Below are positions 26,515-35,024 of a stretch of 64,000 bases of DNA, one piece after another. The stretch is from Streptomyces venezuelae (GTDB taxonomy: Bacteria; Actinomycetota; Actinomycetes; Streptomycetales; Streptomycetaceae). How positions within the stretch are numbered: the first letter of the stretch is position 1; each line of letters starts with the position of its first letter. The position numbers were made by a program, and so were the translations under genes. The notes under the pieces were generated by a model, which saw nothing but the letters and a program-made list of their open reading frames with translations, did no database searches and had not been told where the DNA came from. Location of the stretch: the NCBI RefSeq assembly GCF_008642355.1, contig NZ_CP029193.1, positions 7,954,485 to 8,018,484 of the forward strand, in the 5' to 3' direction.

Positions 26515-27885
26515 ATGAGCGCCGCCCTCGGCCTGCTGGCCGTCTTCGTCCTCACCGCCGGCACCGGCTACTTCGTGGCGCAGGAATTCGCGTACGTCTC
26601 GGCGGACCGCCTCGCCCTGGCCCGCGAGGCGGCGGCGGGCGACAAGCGGGCGGCCCGCGCCCTGAAGGTCCTCGCACGGCTCTCCTTCATGCTGTCCGGC
26701 GCGCAGCTCGGCATCACCGTGACCGGCCTGGTCGTCGGCTTCATCGCGGAACCCTCCGTGTCCGCCCTGCTCAGGCCCGCACTGACCGGCATCGGCATCC
26801 CCGAAGGCGCCGTCGGCGGCATCTCCGTCGTCCTCGCCTTCGTCCTGGCCACCGTCGTCCAGATGGTCCTGGGCGAGCTGGCCCCCAAGAACCTCGCGCT
26901 CGCCGTGCCCGAACGCCTCGCCAAGTCCCTGGCCGCCTCCACCCTCGCGTATCTGAAGGTCGTCGGACCCATCGTGCGGATCTTCGACAGCGCCGCCGAC
27001 CGCCTGCTGCGCCGCGTCGGGATCGAACCCGTCGAGGAACTGCACCACGGCGCGACCCTGGAGGAGCTCGGCCACCTCATCGGCGAGTCCCACGAACAGG
27101 GGGAGCTTCCCGAGGACACCGCGACGCTCCTCGACCACGCCCTGGAGTTCTCCGACCGTACTCTCGACGAAGTCATGGTGCCGCGCGCCGACGCCGTCTT
27201 CGTCCGCAAGGAGGCGAGCGCCGCCGACGCCATCGAACTCGTCGCCGCGCACGGCCACTCGAACTATCCCGTGCTCGGCGATCACCCGGACGACATCGGC
27301 GGCGTGCTCGGTGTCCGCGAGCTGACGCGGCTCACCGCGGGCAGCCTGTCCGGTACGACCGCGGGTGCGGTCGCCCGGCGGCCACTGCTCCTGCCGGACA
27401 CGCTCGAACTGCCCGACGCCGTCGAGCAGATGCGGCTGCGCGACGACGAGTTCGCCGTCGTCCTGGACGAGCACGGAGGCGTGGCGGGCATCGTCACGTA
27501 CGAGGACATCGCCGAGGAACTCGTCGGCGACATCGCCGACGAGAGCGACACCGTCGTCGAACTGGCCGTCGCCGACCGCCGGGGCTGGCTGGTGGACGCC
27601 GGACGCCGACTCGACGAGGTCGCCGAGGCCACCGGGATCGAACTGCCCGAGGAGGACGACTACGACACCGTCTCCGGATTCGTCGTCGACCGGCTCGGCC
27701 GCTTCCCGTCCGTCGGCGACAGACTCATCGTGCGGCTCGACGACGGGGACGCCGTCGTGATCGACGTACGCACGCTGGAGCGGCACGTCGCGGAACAGGT
27801 GCGCCTGGAGCGGCTCCCCGAGGCCCACCCCGACGTTCCCCTCCCGGACAGGGAACGGCCGCACGACGAGGAGCCGCGCGCATGA
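26515..27885 (+). CDS. CNNM/CorC (HlyC) family membrane protein with CBS domains
   Basis: This 456-residue protein has an N-terminal DUF21 (CNNM) membrane domain (residues about 1-190, with ARLSFMLSGAQLGITVTGLVVG and the VLGELAPKNLA signature). A CBS pair follows (about 205-330: VPRADAVFVRKEASAADA; LDEHGGVAGIVTYEDIAEEL), then a C-terminal CorC_HlyC FAD-like fold (about 350-430, GWLVDAGRRLDEV). The family handles magnesium/cobalt efflux or balance and is often mislabelled haemolysin. It is coupled (ATGA overlap) to a second family member. Confidence 0.9.
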   Translation: MSAALGLLAVFVLTAGTGYFVAQEFAYVSADRLALAREAAAGDKRAARALKVLARLSFMLSGAQLGITVTGLVVGFIAEPSVSALLRPALTGIGIPEGAVGGISVVLAFVLATVVQMVLGELAPKNLALAVPERLAKSLAASTLAYLKVVGPIVRIFDSAADRLLRRVGIEPVEELHHGATLEELGHLIGESHEQGELPEDTATLLDHALEFSDRTLDEVMVPRADAVFVRKEASAADAIELVAAHGHSNYPVLGDHPDDIGGVLGVRELTRLTAGSLSGTTAGAVARRPLLLPDTLELPDAVEQMRLRDDEFAVVLDEHGGVAGIVTYEDIAEELVGDIADESDTVVELAVADRRGWLVDAGRRLDEVAEATGIELPEEDDYDTVSGFVVDRLGRFPSVGDRLIVRLDDGDAVVIDVRTLERHVAEQVRLERLPEAHPDVPLPDRERPHDEEPRA

Positions 27886-28922
27886 GCTTCCCGATGGCGC
27901 TCTTCCTGACCGTCCTGCTGCTGATCGGCAGCGGCTTCTTCGTGGCCGCCGAGTTCGCGCTCGTCGCCGCCAGACGGCACCGCATGGAGAAGGCCGCGTC
28001 GGACGGACGGCGCGGCGCCAAGGCCGCGCTCGCCGGCATGCGCGAGCTGTCCCTGATGCTGGCCGGCGCGCAACTCGGCATCACCGTCTGCACCCTGGGC
28101 CTCGGTTCCATCTCCAAGCCCGCGATCTCGCACGAGCTCGACCCTCTGCTGCACCGCTGGGGCCTGCCCAGCGGCGTCAGCTACGGCGTGTCCTTCGCCT
28201 TCGCGATGATCGTCGTCGTCTTCCTGCACATGGTCGTCGGCGAGATGGCGCCCAAGTCGTGGGCCATCGCCCACCCGGAGCGCTCGGCCATGCTCCTCTC
28301 ACCGGCGTTCCGCGCGGTCGTCAAGGTCGTCCGCCCGCTCATCGGAGGGCTCAACAAGGTCAGCAACACTCTGGTACGGCTCTGCCGCGTCACCCCGCGC
28401 GACGAGCTCGCCCCCGTCCACGACCGCGAGCAGCTCACCCATCTCGTCACGGAGTCCGCGCGCCTCGGCCTCATCAGCGAACACGACTCGGAGCTGATCA
28501 CCAACTCCCTCACCGAGCCGGACTCACCGGTCGGCGACCTCCAGACGCCGGCCGCACAGATCACCTCGGTCCCGGCAGCGGCGGGCATCGACGACATCCT
28601 CTCCACGGCCGCCGCGCACGACCGCAGCCGCCTCCTCGTGTTCGAAGGCCCCCTGGTCGTCGGCTCGGTGCACGCCCGCGACGCACTGATCGCCCGCGCA
28701 CGTGACCGCACCGAGGTCACCGCGCGCGAACTGGCACGCCCGGTACCGGAACTCGCCGCCAAGGACACCCTCGGTCATGCCATCGAACAGCTGCGCAGAC
28801 ACCGCGCATCTCTGGCCGTCGTCAGCGACGACACGGGCCGCCTCACCGGCATGGTCACGCTCGACGACCTGCTGGCCCGCCTGACGCATGCCGCACCGCC
28901 GCCGATCGGAACACGGCAGTAA
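27882..28922 (+). CDS. Second CNNM/CBS membrane protein
   Basis: This 346-residue paralogue of the preceding gene has the DUF21 membrane domain (LMLAGAQLGITVCTLGLGS and VVGEMAPKSWA) and a CBS pair (about residues 205-340). It lacks the C-terminal CorC_HlyC domain. The ATG overlaps the previous stop. The long-plus-short pair probably forms a heteromeric magnesium-related transporter or regulator; heteromer formation is inferred from the coupling. Confidence 0.9.
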   Translation: MSFPMALFLTVLLLIGSGFFVAAEFALVAARRHRMEKAASDGRRGAKAALAGMRELSLMLAGAQLGITVCTLGLGSISKPAISHELDPLLHRWGLPSGVSYGVSFAFAMIVVVFLHMVVGEMAPKSWAIAHPERSAMLLSPAFRAVVKVVRPLIGGLNKVSNTLVRLCRVTPRDELAPVHDREQLTHLVTESARLGLISEHDSELITNSLTEPDSPVGDLQTPAAQITSVPAAAGIDDILSTAAAHDRSRLLVFEGPLVVGSVHARDALIARARDRTEVTARELARPVPELAAKDTLGHAIEQLRRHRASLAVVSDDTGRLTGMVTLDDLLARLTHAAPPPIGTRQ

Positions 28923-29055
28923 TGCGCGTAGTGCCGGTCACTTCCGATCATTGTGCGCGGCGGTGGCCCCGAGCAGCGAAGACGTCTCTATTGTGGCTGC
29001 CCGTGCCGCGGAAGGTGTTCCCTGGCGGTCCATTCGAAGACTTGGGGGGTGAACG

Positions 29056-29937
29056 ATGGCCGCTGCTGACGGCGCGGCATCTGTCGGCACGATGCCGGTG
29101 CAGCAACTCCGGTCCGGCGATCACGCGTTCGTCAGCTACGCGGACGACGACGCGGGCCGCGAGGTGGTCACCACGTTCACGTGGACGGGACTCGCCCGGC
29201 ACGAGAAAGTCATGGTCTTCTCCTCGCCCCGGACGGACGAGAGCGAAGTGTGGAACAGCCTCGACGCGCCGGGCCCCCTCCTGGGAGCCGCCCGCGAGCG
29301 GGGCCAGCTGGTGGTCAGCAGCATGCGCGCACTCATCCACCCCGCCCCGCACTTCACCCCCGAGCGCCAGTGGCAGCGCATCGAGGAGGAGACCGGCCGT
29401 GCTCTGGAGGAGGGCTACCGCGGCCTGCGCACCTACATCGACATGCACTGGGTGGCGGACCTCGACGCCGACATCGCGGTGATGATGCACCGCGAATCGC
29501 ACGCCCAGCACCTGTTCACCGACCGCCCCTACACCGAGATCTGCGCATACGACAGCCGCTCGTTCGCCCCCGACGTCCTGACCGCCATGCACCGGGCCCA
29601 CCCCTGCCGACTGCTGTCCCGCCTCGGCGAACTCCACGTGGAACAGACGCCCGGCACCGTGTACCTGGCGGGCGAGGCGGACGTCGCCACCCGCGAACAG
29701 TTCCTCTCCGCCGTACGCGAAGGACTCCTGCGCACGGCCGACGAGCGGCGGCTGACACTGGACATGTCCCAACTCATTTTCCTCAGCGCCGCCTGCGCCG
29801 TGGACCTGCTGCGACTGGCCGCGGCGTCCGAGGACCACGGGATCCGCGCCCTGTGCCATCCCACGGGCGTCCGCATACTGCGCATGGCGGGTGCGGAGAA
29901 CATGCCCAACCTCCTGCTCAGCGAGGTGACCCGCTGA
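29056..29937 (+). CDS. MEDS-domain sensor fused to STAS (anti-sigma antagonist-like)
   Basis: This 293-residue cytoplasmic protein has an N-terminal MEDS domain (DHAFVSYADDDAGREVVTTF; PTYTEICAYDSR-like segment), known from methanogen and DcmR sensory proteins. A C-terminal STAS domain follows (VYLAGEADVATREQF; LTLDMSQLIFLSAACAVDLL), where the Ser of FLSAA is the usual phosphorylation position. It overlaps the anti-sigma kinase-like gene that follows (TGATG), forming an SpoIIAA/SpoIIAB-like partner-switching pair. No sigma factor gene is adjacent. Confidence 0.85.
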   Translation: MAAADGAASVGTMPVQQLRSGDHAFVSYADDDAGREVVTTFTWTGLARHEKVMVFSSPRTDESEVWNSLDAPGPLLGAARERGQLVVSSMRALIHPAPHFTPERQWQRIEEETGRALEEGYRGLRTYIDMHWVADLDADIAVMMHRESHAQHLFTDRPYTEICAYDSRSFAPDVLTAMHRAHPCRLLSRLGELHVEQTPGTVYLAGEADVATREQFLSAVREGLLRTADERRLTLDMSQLIFLSAACAVDLLRLAAASEDHGIRALCHPTGVRILRMAGAENMPNLLLSEVTR

Positions 29938-30356
29938 TGACGTCCCCCGGGCCCGCTGAACAGTCTGCCACCCTCCTGCTGGAATGCCCCTTCACCCAGG
30001 AGGACCTGCCGCGCCTGCGCATGCTCGTCGACCAGTACGCCGACCGTGAAGGACTGCCCGAACCAGAGCGGAGCGATTTCATCGTGGCCATCGACGCGGT
30101 GGCCACGAACGCCATCACTCACGCGGGCGGCGGCGGCACGCTGACACTGCGGCGCGTCGACGGCCACCTGGAGTGCCACATCCACGACTCCGGCCCTGGC
30201 TTCACCGCGGACGTCATCCCTCCGCTCGCCCCCGGCATCGGCGACCCCGGCGAGGGACGCGGTCTGTGGCTCGCCCGCCACATCACCGAGTACCTGAAGG
30301 TCTCGGCCGGCACCATCGGCGCCGTCGTCACCCTCGCCATGCGTCTGCCCCGCTGA
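29937..30356 (+). CDS. Anti-sigma-factor-type HATPase (RsbW/SpoIIAB-like)
   Basis: This 139-residue GHKL ATPase has the N-box IVAIDAVATNAITHA (Asn coordinating Mg), the G1 box HDSGPGF and the G2-like box GEGRGLWLARHIT. Such proteins bind sigma factors or phosphorylate STAS antagonists. Its start overlaps the MEDS-STAS gene, so the two products probably bind each other. Confidence 0.85.
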   Translation: MTSPGPAEQSATLLLECPFTQEDLPRLRMLVDQYADREGLPEPERSDFIVAIDAVATNAITHAGGGGTLTLRRVDGHLECHIHDSGPGFTADVIPPLAPGIGDPGEGRGLWLARHITEYLKVSAGTIGAVVTLAMRLPR

Positions 30357-31055
30357 GGGCCGTCAGCCCGCGGCCGGGCAGCCCAACCCTGTGAGACCGT
30401 GGCGAGGCGTCGCCCGCGCGCCTCCGCGTCCGCTGTCGTCAGCACCTGCACGGTCAGGGCGCACTCGACCCGCCTGCACTTCGATGTCGCAGACCAGCTT
30501 GGTCTCCTAACCGCTGACACACACCCGCCTGTTCCGCGTGCCCAGCTTGTCACGCCTACCTGTTTTGTCCTGCTTGTTCACGCGGCTCGGGTCGGCGCGA
30601 GCTGGGGACGGTCAGGGGAGCGGCGGTCGGAGGCCGGGCCGACTCGGACGACGTTCGCCGGGTCCTGCGTGATGCCGGGATGGAATTACTCGCGGAACCG
30701 GGTGACGGCAGGCGCTTGTGCGGCTCGTTTCCCTTGAGCGCCGATTCCGGCATCCCGGGGCCGACTTCGAAGAAGGCCCGCTCGGCGACGTGCCGAGGGT
30801 CGAACGTGACCACGAGGGAAGGGGGTTGTGCGGGTACGGGTCAGACAGCCCGTACGGGTGTCGCCGTCACCACCCGAACGAGTCAATCGGGTGGCGGGTG
30901 GGTCCTACGGAAGCGGCTTACGGGGGAAACAGATCACACGCTGCGGCAGGCGAGTTGATGGCAGTTGCCACCGTCACCGCCCCACCGTCGCCGTCACCAC
31001 TTCGATTACCCCACCGCCCTGCCGCCATCCCGGGCGGTTCGAGAAGGAGACCCTT
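30357..31055. other. Gene-free gap of about 700 bases
   Basis: I find no ORF with both a ribosome-binding site and a recognisable protein here. Open frames on both strands are Arg/Ser-rich and read like shadows. The region has somewhat lower GC than its neighbours and may hold a small RNA or relics. No repeat array or strong hairpin is evident. Confidence 0.45.
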
Positions 31056-31481
31056 ATGCCCCTGAGCGTCGAAGAACGCGAACTGTTCCTGGCCGAGCCG
31101 CACATCGGGGCGCTGGCCGTGGCGGCGGAGGACGGCAGGGCGCCGCTCACCCTGCCGATCTGGTACCAGTACGAGCCGGGCGGCGAGCTCTGGGTGATGA
31201 CGGGCCGCCACTCCAAGAAGGGTCGGCTGATCGCCGCGGCGGGGCGCTTCTCGCTGATGGTCGACCGCTTGGAGCCGACCATCCGCTACGTCTCCGTGGA
31301 GGGCCCGGTCGTCCGCACCGAGGAGGCGACCGTCGAGCAGCTGCGCGAGATCTCGGCGCGCTATCTCGCGCCCGAGAAGGTCGAGCCGTACGTGGAGTTC
31401 GCCTCCAAGGACCACGGCGAGCAGGCCGTCTACTACCTGCGTCCCGAGCACTGGTACTCGTCGGACCTCGGAACCGTCTGA
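31056..31481 (+). CDS. PPOX-class (pyridoxamine phosphate oxidase fold) protein
   Basis: This 141-residue split-barrel protein starts LSVEERELFLAEPHIGALA and has LPIWYQYEPGGELWVMTGRHSKKGR. The pattern fits the F420- or flavin-dependent PPOX family, which binds FMN or F420 and often reduces or oxidises small molecules. The ATG follows GAAGGAG at 6 bases. It sits alone and is convergent with the DUF574 methyltransferase gene. Confidence 0.85.
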   Translation: MPLSVEERELFLAEPHIGALAVAAEDGRAPLTLPIWYQYEPGGELWVMTGRHSKKGRLIAAAGRFSLMVDRLEPTIRYVSVEGPVVRTEEATVEQLREISARYLAPEKVEPYVEFASKDHGEQAVYYLRPEHWYSSDLGTV

Positions 31482-31493
31482 GGGCCGAGGGGG

Positions 31494-32309
31494 TCAGGGC
31501 TTGCGGGCGAGCCCGCCGTGTTCACCAATGGGTTCCGCGGCGGGCGCCCCGGCCTCGGGGCGCCAGAAGGGGACCGACACGACGCCCGGCTCCAGGAGCT
31601 CGAGTCCGTCGAAGAACGCCGCGATCTTGTCGACGGGCCGCAGGAAGTACGGGACGGCGCCGGTCTCGTTGTAGGCGTCCTGGGCCCGTTCGTAGGCGGC
31701 GTCGATACCGCGTGAGCCGTCGTTGATCGAGAGGTAGCTGCCGGACGGCAGACCGTCCATGAGCCGGGCGACGATCGCGCGCGCCTGGTCGTAGTCGCCG
31801 ATGTGCCCCAGGATGTTGCTGAGGATCAGGGCCGTGGGACGGGTGAGGTCCAGTGTCTCCGCGGCGGCCGCCAGGATCCGGTCGGGGTCGGAGAGCTCGG
31901 CGTCGACGTAGGCGGTCGCGCCCTCGGGGGTGGAGGTGAGCAGGGCGCGGGCGTGCGTGAGGACCATCGGGTCGTGGTCCACGTACACGATCCTGGCGTC
32001 CGGGGCGAGCCGCTGGGCGACCTCGTGCGTGTTGTCCACCGTCGGCAGTCCGGTCCCGATGTCCAGGAACTGCCGGATGCCCGCCTCGGTCACCAGGTGC
32101 GTGATGTTGCGGCGCAGGAAGGCGCGGCTGCTGCGGGCCACGGTGACGATGCCGGGGAAGACGGCGCTGTACGCGTCACCGGCCGCCTCGTCGACGGGGT
32201 AGTTGTCCTTCCCTCCCAGCCAGTAGTTCCAGATCCGGGCCGAGTGCGGCACCGAGGTGTCGATCTTCTGGTGCGCCCCAGGACCGGGCGTCATGGCGTG
32301 GTCGGTCAT
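31494..32309 (-). CDS. DUF574 (Methyltransf_19) SAM-methyltransferase-like protein
   Basis: This 271-residue protein of the actinobacterial DUF574 family shows the hallmark HSARIWNYWLGGKDNYPVD. It then has FLDIGTGLPTVDNTHEVA as the SAM motif, VYVDHDPMVL as strand 2, and SILGHIGD-like and SYLSINDG stretches. Streptomyces carry dozens of these. Their substrates are unknown and some lie in developmental loci. It is transcribed away from the SDR gene. Confidence 0.9.
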   Translation of the reverse strand: MTDHAMTPGPGAHQKIDTSVPHSARIWNYWLGGKDNYPVDEAAGDAYSAVFPGIVTVARSSRAFLRRNITHLVTEAGIRQFLDIGTGLPTVDNTHEVAQRLAPDARIVYVDHDPMVLTHARALLTSTPEGATAYVDAELSDPDRILAAAAETLDLTRPTALILSNILGHIGDYDQARAIVARLMDGLPSGSYLSINDGSRGIDAAYERAQDAYNETGAVPYFLRPVDKIAAFFDGLELLEPGVVSVPFWRPEAGAPAAEPIGEHGGLARKP

Positions 32310-32513
32310 GGGTACCGTCCGTCTTTCAACCGTGGCGTGGACTGTTCAACGCACAACTTACGCTGCAACGGCGCCGTTCCGCACACAAGTCCACGGGATC
32401 TGTGTACGCCGACGGAGCCTGACGCACCCGTCGAGCTCCGTCGGATTCCGTGAGCTCTCTCGGGTTCCAGCCGAGCTCCGTCGGGTTCCTGTCGTCCGAC
32501 CGGGGGCGTGCGC

Positions 32514-33254
32514 TCAACTGCTCATGTATGCACCCCCGTTGACGTGCAGCACCTGGCCGGTGATGTGGCGTGCGCCGGGGGAGGCGAGGAAAGCGACCGT
32601 CTCCGCGATGTCCACGGGCGAACCGGCGCGACCCGTGACGGTCGCCGCCACGAGCTGCTCACGCCGCTCGTCGGGGAGCCTGTCCCGGAAGAACTCGGTG
32701 TCCGCGATGTAGCCGGGCGCCACGACGTTGGCGGTGATGCCGCGGGACCCGAGTGCGCGGGCGAGGTCCAGGTTCCAGGCGGTGAGCCCGGCCTTGGCGG
32801 CCCCGTAGGAACCGGCGCCGGAACCTCGGGACGCGGCGATCGACCCGATGTGGACGACCGCGCCCCCGTCCGCGAGCCGTCCGTCCAGGGCCCGGGTGGT
32901 CAGGGCGGCGCTGACGAGGTTCGCGTCGAGGTTGGCACGGAAGGCCTCCGCGTACGCGACGAGGTCGGGCGTCTCGCCCTCCCGGTCGCCGTCGAAGTCG
33001 GTGTTGCCGCCGGCGTTGTTGACGAGGACGTCGACCCGCTCGGGGAGCTCGGCGAGGAGTGCGGTGAGCGCTTCGGGGCGGGTGTGGTCGCACACCACGC
33101 CGGTCGCGCCGATCTCCGCGCCCAGGCGGTCGAGGGGTTCGCGGCGGCGCCCGGTGACGAACACGGAATCGCCGCGCTCCGCGAAGAGGCGGGCGACGGC
33201 GCGGCCGATGCCGGTGCCGCCGCCGGTGATCAGGATGGTGCGTGCGCGTGCCAT
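32514..33254 (-). CDS. Short-chain dehydrogenase/reductase
   Basis: This 246-residue NAD(P)-dependent oxidoreductase has the nucleotide motif ITGGGTGIGRAVA, the NNAG motif in LVNNAGG, the catalytic Ser region VVHIGSIAAS and the YGAAK active-site Tyr/Lys. The Arg in VTGRRRE suggests NADPH. I chose the ATG at 33254 (MARARTILITGG) with GGAG 8 bases upstream. It is divergent from a MarR gene with a palindrome between them, so it is probably MarR-controlled. Confidence 0.9.
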   Translation of the reverse strand: MARARTILITGGGTGIGRAVARLFAERGDSVFVTGRRREPLDRLGAEIGATGVVCDHTRPEALTALLAELPERVDVLVNNAGGNTDFDGDREGETPDLVAYAEAFRANLDANLVSAALTTRALDGRLADGGAVVHIGSIAASRGSGAGSYGAAKAGLTAWNLDLARALGSRGITANVVAPGYIADTEFFRDRLPDERREQLVAATVTGRAGSPVDIAETVAFLASPGARHITGQVLHVNGGAYMSS

Positions 33255-33286
33255 AAGCTGAACTCCAACATCCATTGAGGACTAAA

Positions 33287-33298
33287 TTTAGATCTAAA
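33287..33298. promoter_or_regulatory. Palindrome TTTAGATCTAAA, candidate MarR operator
   Basis: A perfect 12-bp palindrome sits in an AT-rich patch (ACTAAATTTAGATCTAAACG) in otherwise GC-rich DNA, 33 bases upstream of the SDR start and about 90 bases before the MarR start. The location between divergent genes and the length suit a MarR dimer. Confidence 0.6.
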
Positions 33299-33390
33299 CG
33301 TAAACGTACCATTGATGGTGCGAGTGCCCGAAGGGGCCGGGGCCGAGGTTGGAAGGCAGGCGGAAGGCAGGCGTGGGAGTGGAGAAGAGG

Positions 33391-34101
33391 ATGCGCGGGA
33401 CGGCGGGGGCCGGGGAAGCGGGAAGCGGGGTCGGTGGCCGCGAGGCGATCGGCGGAGCGGGGGGCGGCAGCGGTGGCCGCGAGGCTGTCGACGGTGTCGG
33501 GGGTGACAGTGGTGGCCGTGCGGCGGCTGAGGGAGTGGAGGGCGGCGGCGGTGACCGTGCGGCGGCCGGAACTGCCGCGTACACCGCGCGGGACATCGCG
33601 AACGCCTGGGAGCGCGAGCGCCCCGGCACCCCCGCCACGTCGATCGGCATCGTCACGCCGATCTGGCAGTTGGCGAAGCTCTTCGGCGACGACCGGAGGC
33701 GGGTGCTCGCACGGGCCGGTGTGGACACGGCGACGCTGGACCTGCTGAGCGTGTTGCGCCGCAGCGGTACGCCGTACACCCTGACGACCCGCGAACTGGG
33801 CCGGCTCTCCATGGTCACCGCGGGCGCCGTCTCGCAGCGTGTGGCCCGAGCCGAACGCGAAGGCCTGGTCACCCGCCGCCCCGGGGAGGGCAGGCCCCGT
33901 ACGGTCGAGGTCACCCTGACCGAAGCGGGCCACGCCCTCGTGGAGGCGACGGTGGACCAAGTCCTGGGCAGGGAGGCCGACTTGATCAGCGGCCTCACCG
34001 CCGAGCAGCAGACCCGGCTCACCGAGCTCCTCGGCATCCTCCTGGAGGACGTGCAGCGGAGCCTCGGGGACGAGCGGATCACACAGGTGGGCCAGCTCTG
34101 A
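33391..34101 (+). CDS. MarR-family regulator with Gly-rich N-terminal extension
   Basis: The conserved winged-helix MarR domain starts near base 33640 (IGIVTPIWQLAKLFGDDRRR) and includes LTTRELGRLSMVTAGAVSQRVARAE and a wing PGEGRPRTVEVTLTEAG. Before it lie about 65 residues of low-complexity Gly/Ala/Val (GGREA, GGDSGGRAAAEG) whose translation is uncertain. I took the ATG at 33391 behind a purine run, but a start nearer the domain is possible. It is divergent from the SDR gene and probably regulates it. Confidence 0.8.
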   Translation: MRGTAGAGEAGSGVGGREAIGGAGGGSGGREAVDGVGGDSGGRAAAEGVEGGGGDRAAAGTAAYTARDIANAWERERPGTPATSIGIVTPIWQLAKLFGDDRRRVLARAGVDTATLDLLSVLRRSGTPYTLTTRELGRLSMVTAGAVSQRVARAEREGLVTRRPGEGRPRTVEVTLTEAGHALVEATVDQVLGREADLISGLTAEQQTRLTELLGILLEDVQRSLGDERITQVGQL

Positions 34102-34380
34102 CATCCAGTGTCCGGACGGCCGACCGCTCGCAGGAAGGTCTTCGATGACGGGGGTGCCCCGAACCCGCCCTCACTGCCCGGATCTGCACGTGGTGATGTG
34201 CTGTGCATGGTGCACTGTCACCTGTACGCGGTGCTGAGCTCCACTGTCATCGGGGAGTCGAACCCCCGCGTTGCTCTTCACGCGCCAGGCGTGGGCCGGA
34301 AACCGCCGGCCCTCGGTGTGTGCACGCTTCCGGAACAGCTACCTGCTCCCCATCATCATGCTGCGATCGGCCGAACCGAC

Positions 34381-34851
34381 TCAGTCCAGCAGGTCGACCT
34401 CCCAGTTGGCGCGCTGGATCCGCACGTCGATCTCACGGATCTCGCGGGCGAGTGCGTCCGCCTGGCCGCGCAGCTCCGCGACGGGCAGGGCGGAGAGCAT
34501 CACCAGCTCGGAGCGCAGCTGCCGTCCGTACCCCCGTTCGCCCGTGCCCGCCGCCGCGTCCGCGGCCGCGGTGACCAGAGAGTGGCGCAGGCGCAGCACG
34601 TCCCTGCGCGCGAGCGCGTCGGTGAGCGTGCCGTGCTCGCCCAGGTCCGCGGCGGCGTTGGTCCGGTTGATGCGCCGGATCAGTGACTCCAGCTCGTCGA
34701 GCACCTCGCCGGCGTCGGCCAACAACTGGGCCGCATCCTCGGGCGGCGTCTCGCCCTCCTGGTAGCGCGCGCTGCCGACGACACGCGAGCGCAACTGTTC
34801 GACGCGACGTGTCGCCTCAGCACGCTCCGCCAGCGCTTCGGCAAGCTTCAT
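34381..34851 (-). CDS. DIP1984-family helical protein
   Basis: This 156-residue, largely alpha-helical protein (MKLAEALAERAEATRRVEQL, then ESLIRRINRTNAAADL) fits the DIP1984 family of unknown function. I chose the ATG at 34851 (preceded by GGGGGATCGAG) over a longer frame that reads a repetitive Gln/Ala leader. The following minus-strand gene is also a hypothetical. Confidence 0.7.
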   Translation of the reverse strand: MKLAEALAERAEATRRVEQLRSRVVGSARYQEGETPPEDAAQLLADAGEVLDELESLIRRINRTNAAADLGEHGTLTDALARRDVLRLRHSLVTAAADAAAGTGERGYGRQLRSELVMLSALPVAELRGQADALAREIREIDVRIQRANWEVDLLD

Positions 34852-35024
34852 CTCGATCCCCCGTTCTGGCTCGGCTCGGCTTGGCTGGGCCTGGTTCAGC
34901 TCAGCTCGCTGATCTTGCTCTCCGAGTTCGAACGAGTATATGGATCTCCAGGCCTCGGTGCGCACGGGATATACACCGGTCGCGGCCGACTCCTACTGCC
35001 TCTCTCTACTTCTATCTCTTCTAT

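Noticed and set aside
30556..30813. Minus-strand ORF MVTFDPRHVAERAFF in the 700-base gap
   Set aside because: It starts plausibly but turns Ser/Arg-rich with no ribosome-binding site or known family; kept only as part of the described gap.
34240..34310. tRNA-like T-arm on the minus strand (GGGGGTTCGACTCCCC)
   Set aside because: The TTCGA loop and part of the stem look right, but no matching acceptor, D-arm or anticodon stem could be built, and the fifth T-stem pair is mismatched. At most a tRNA relic.
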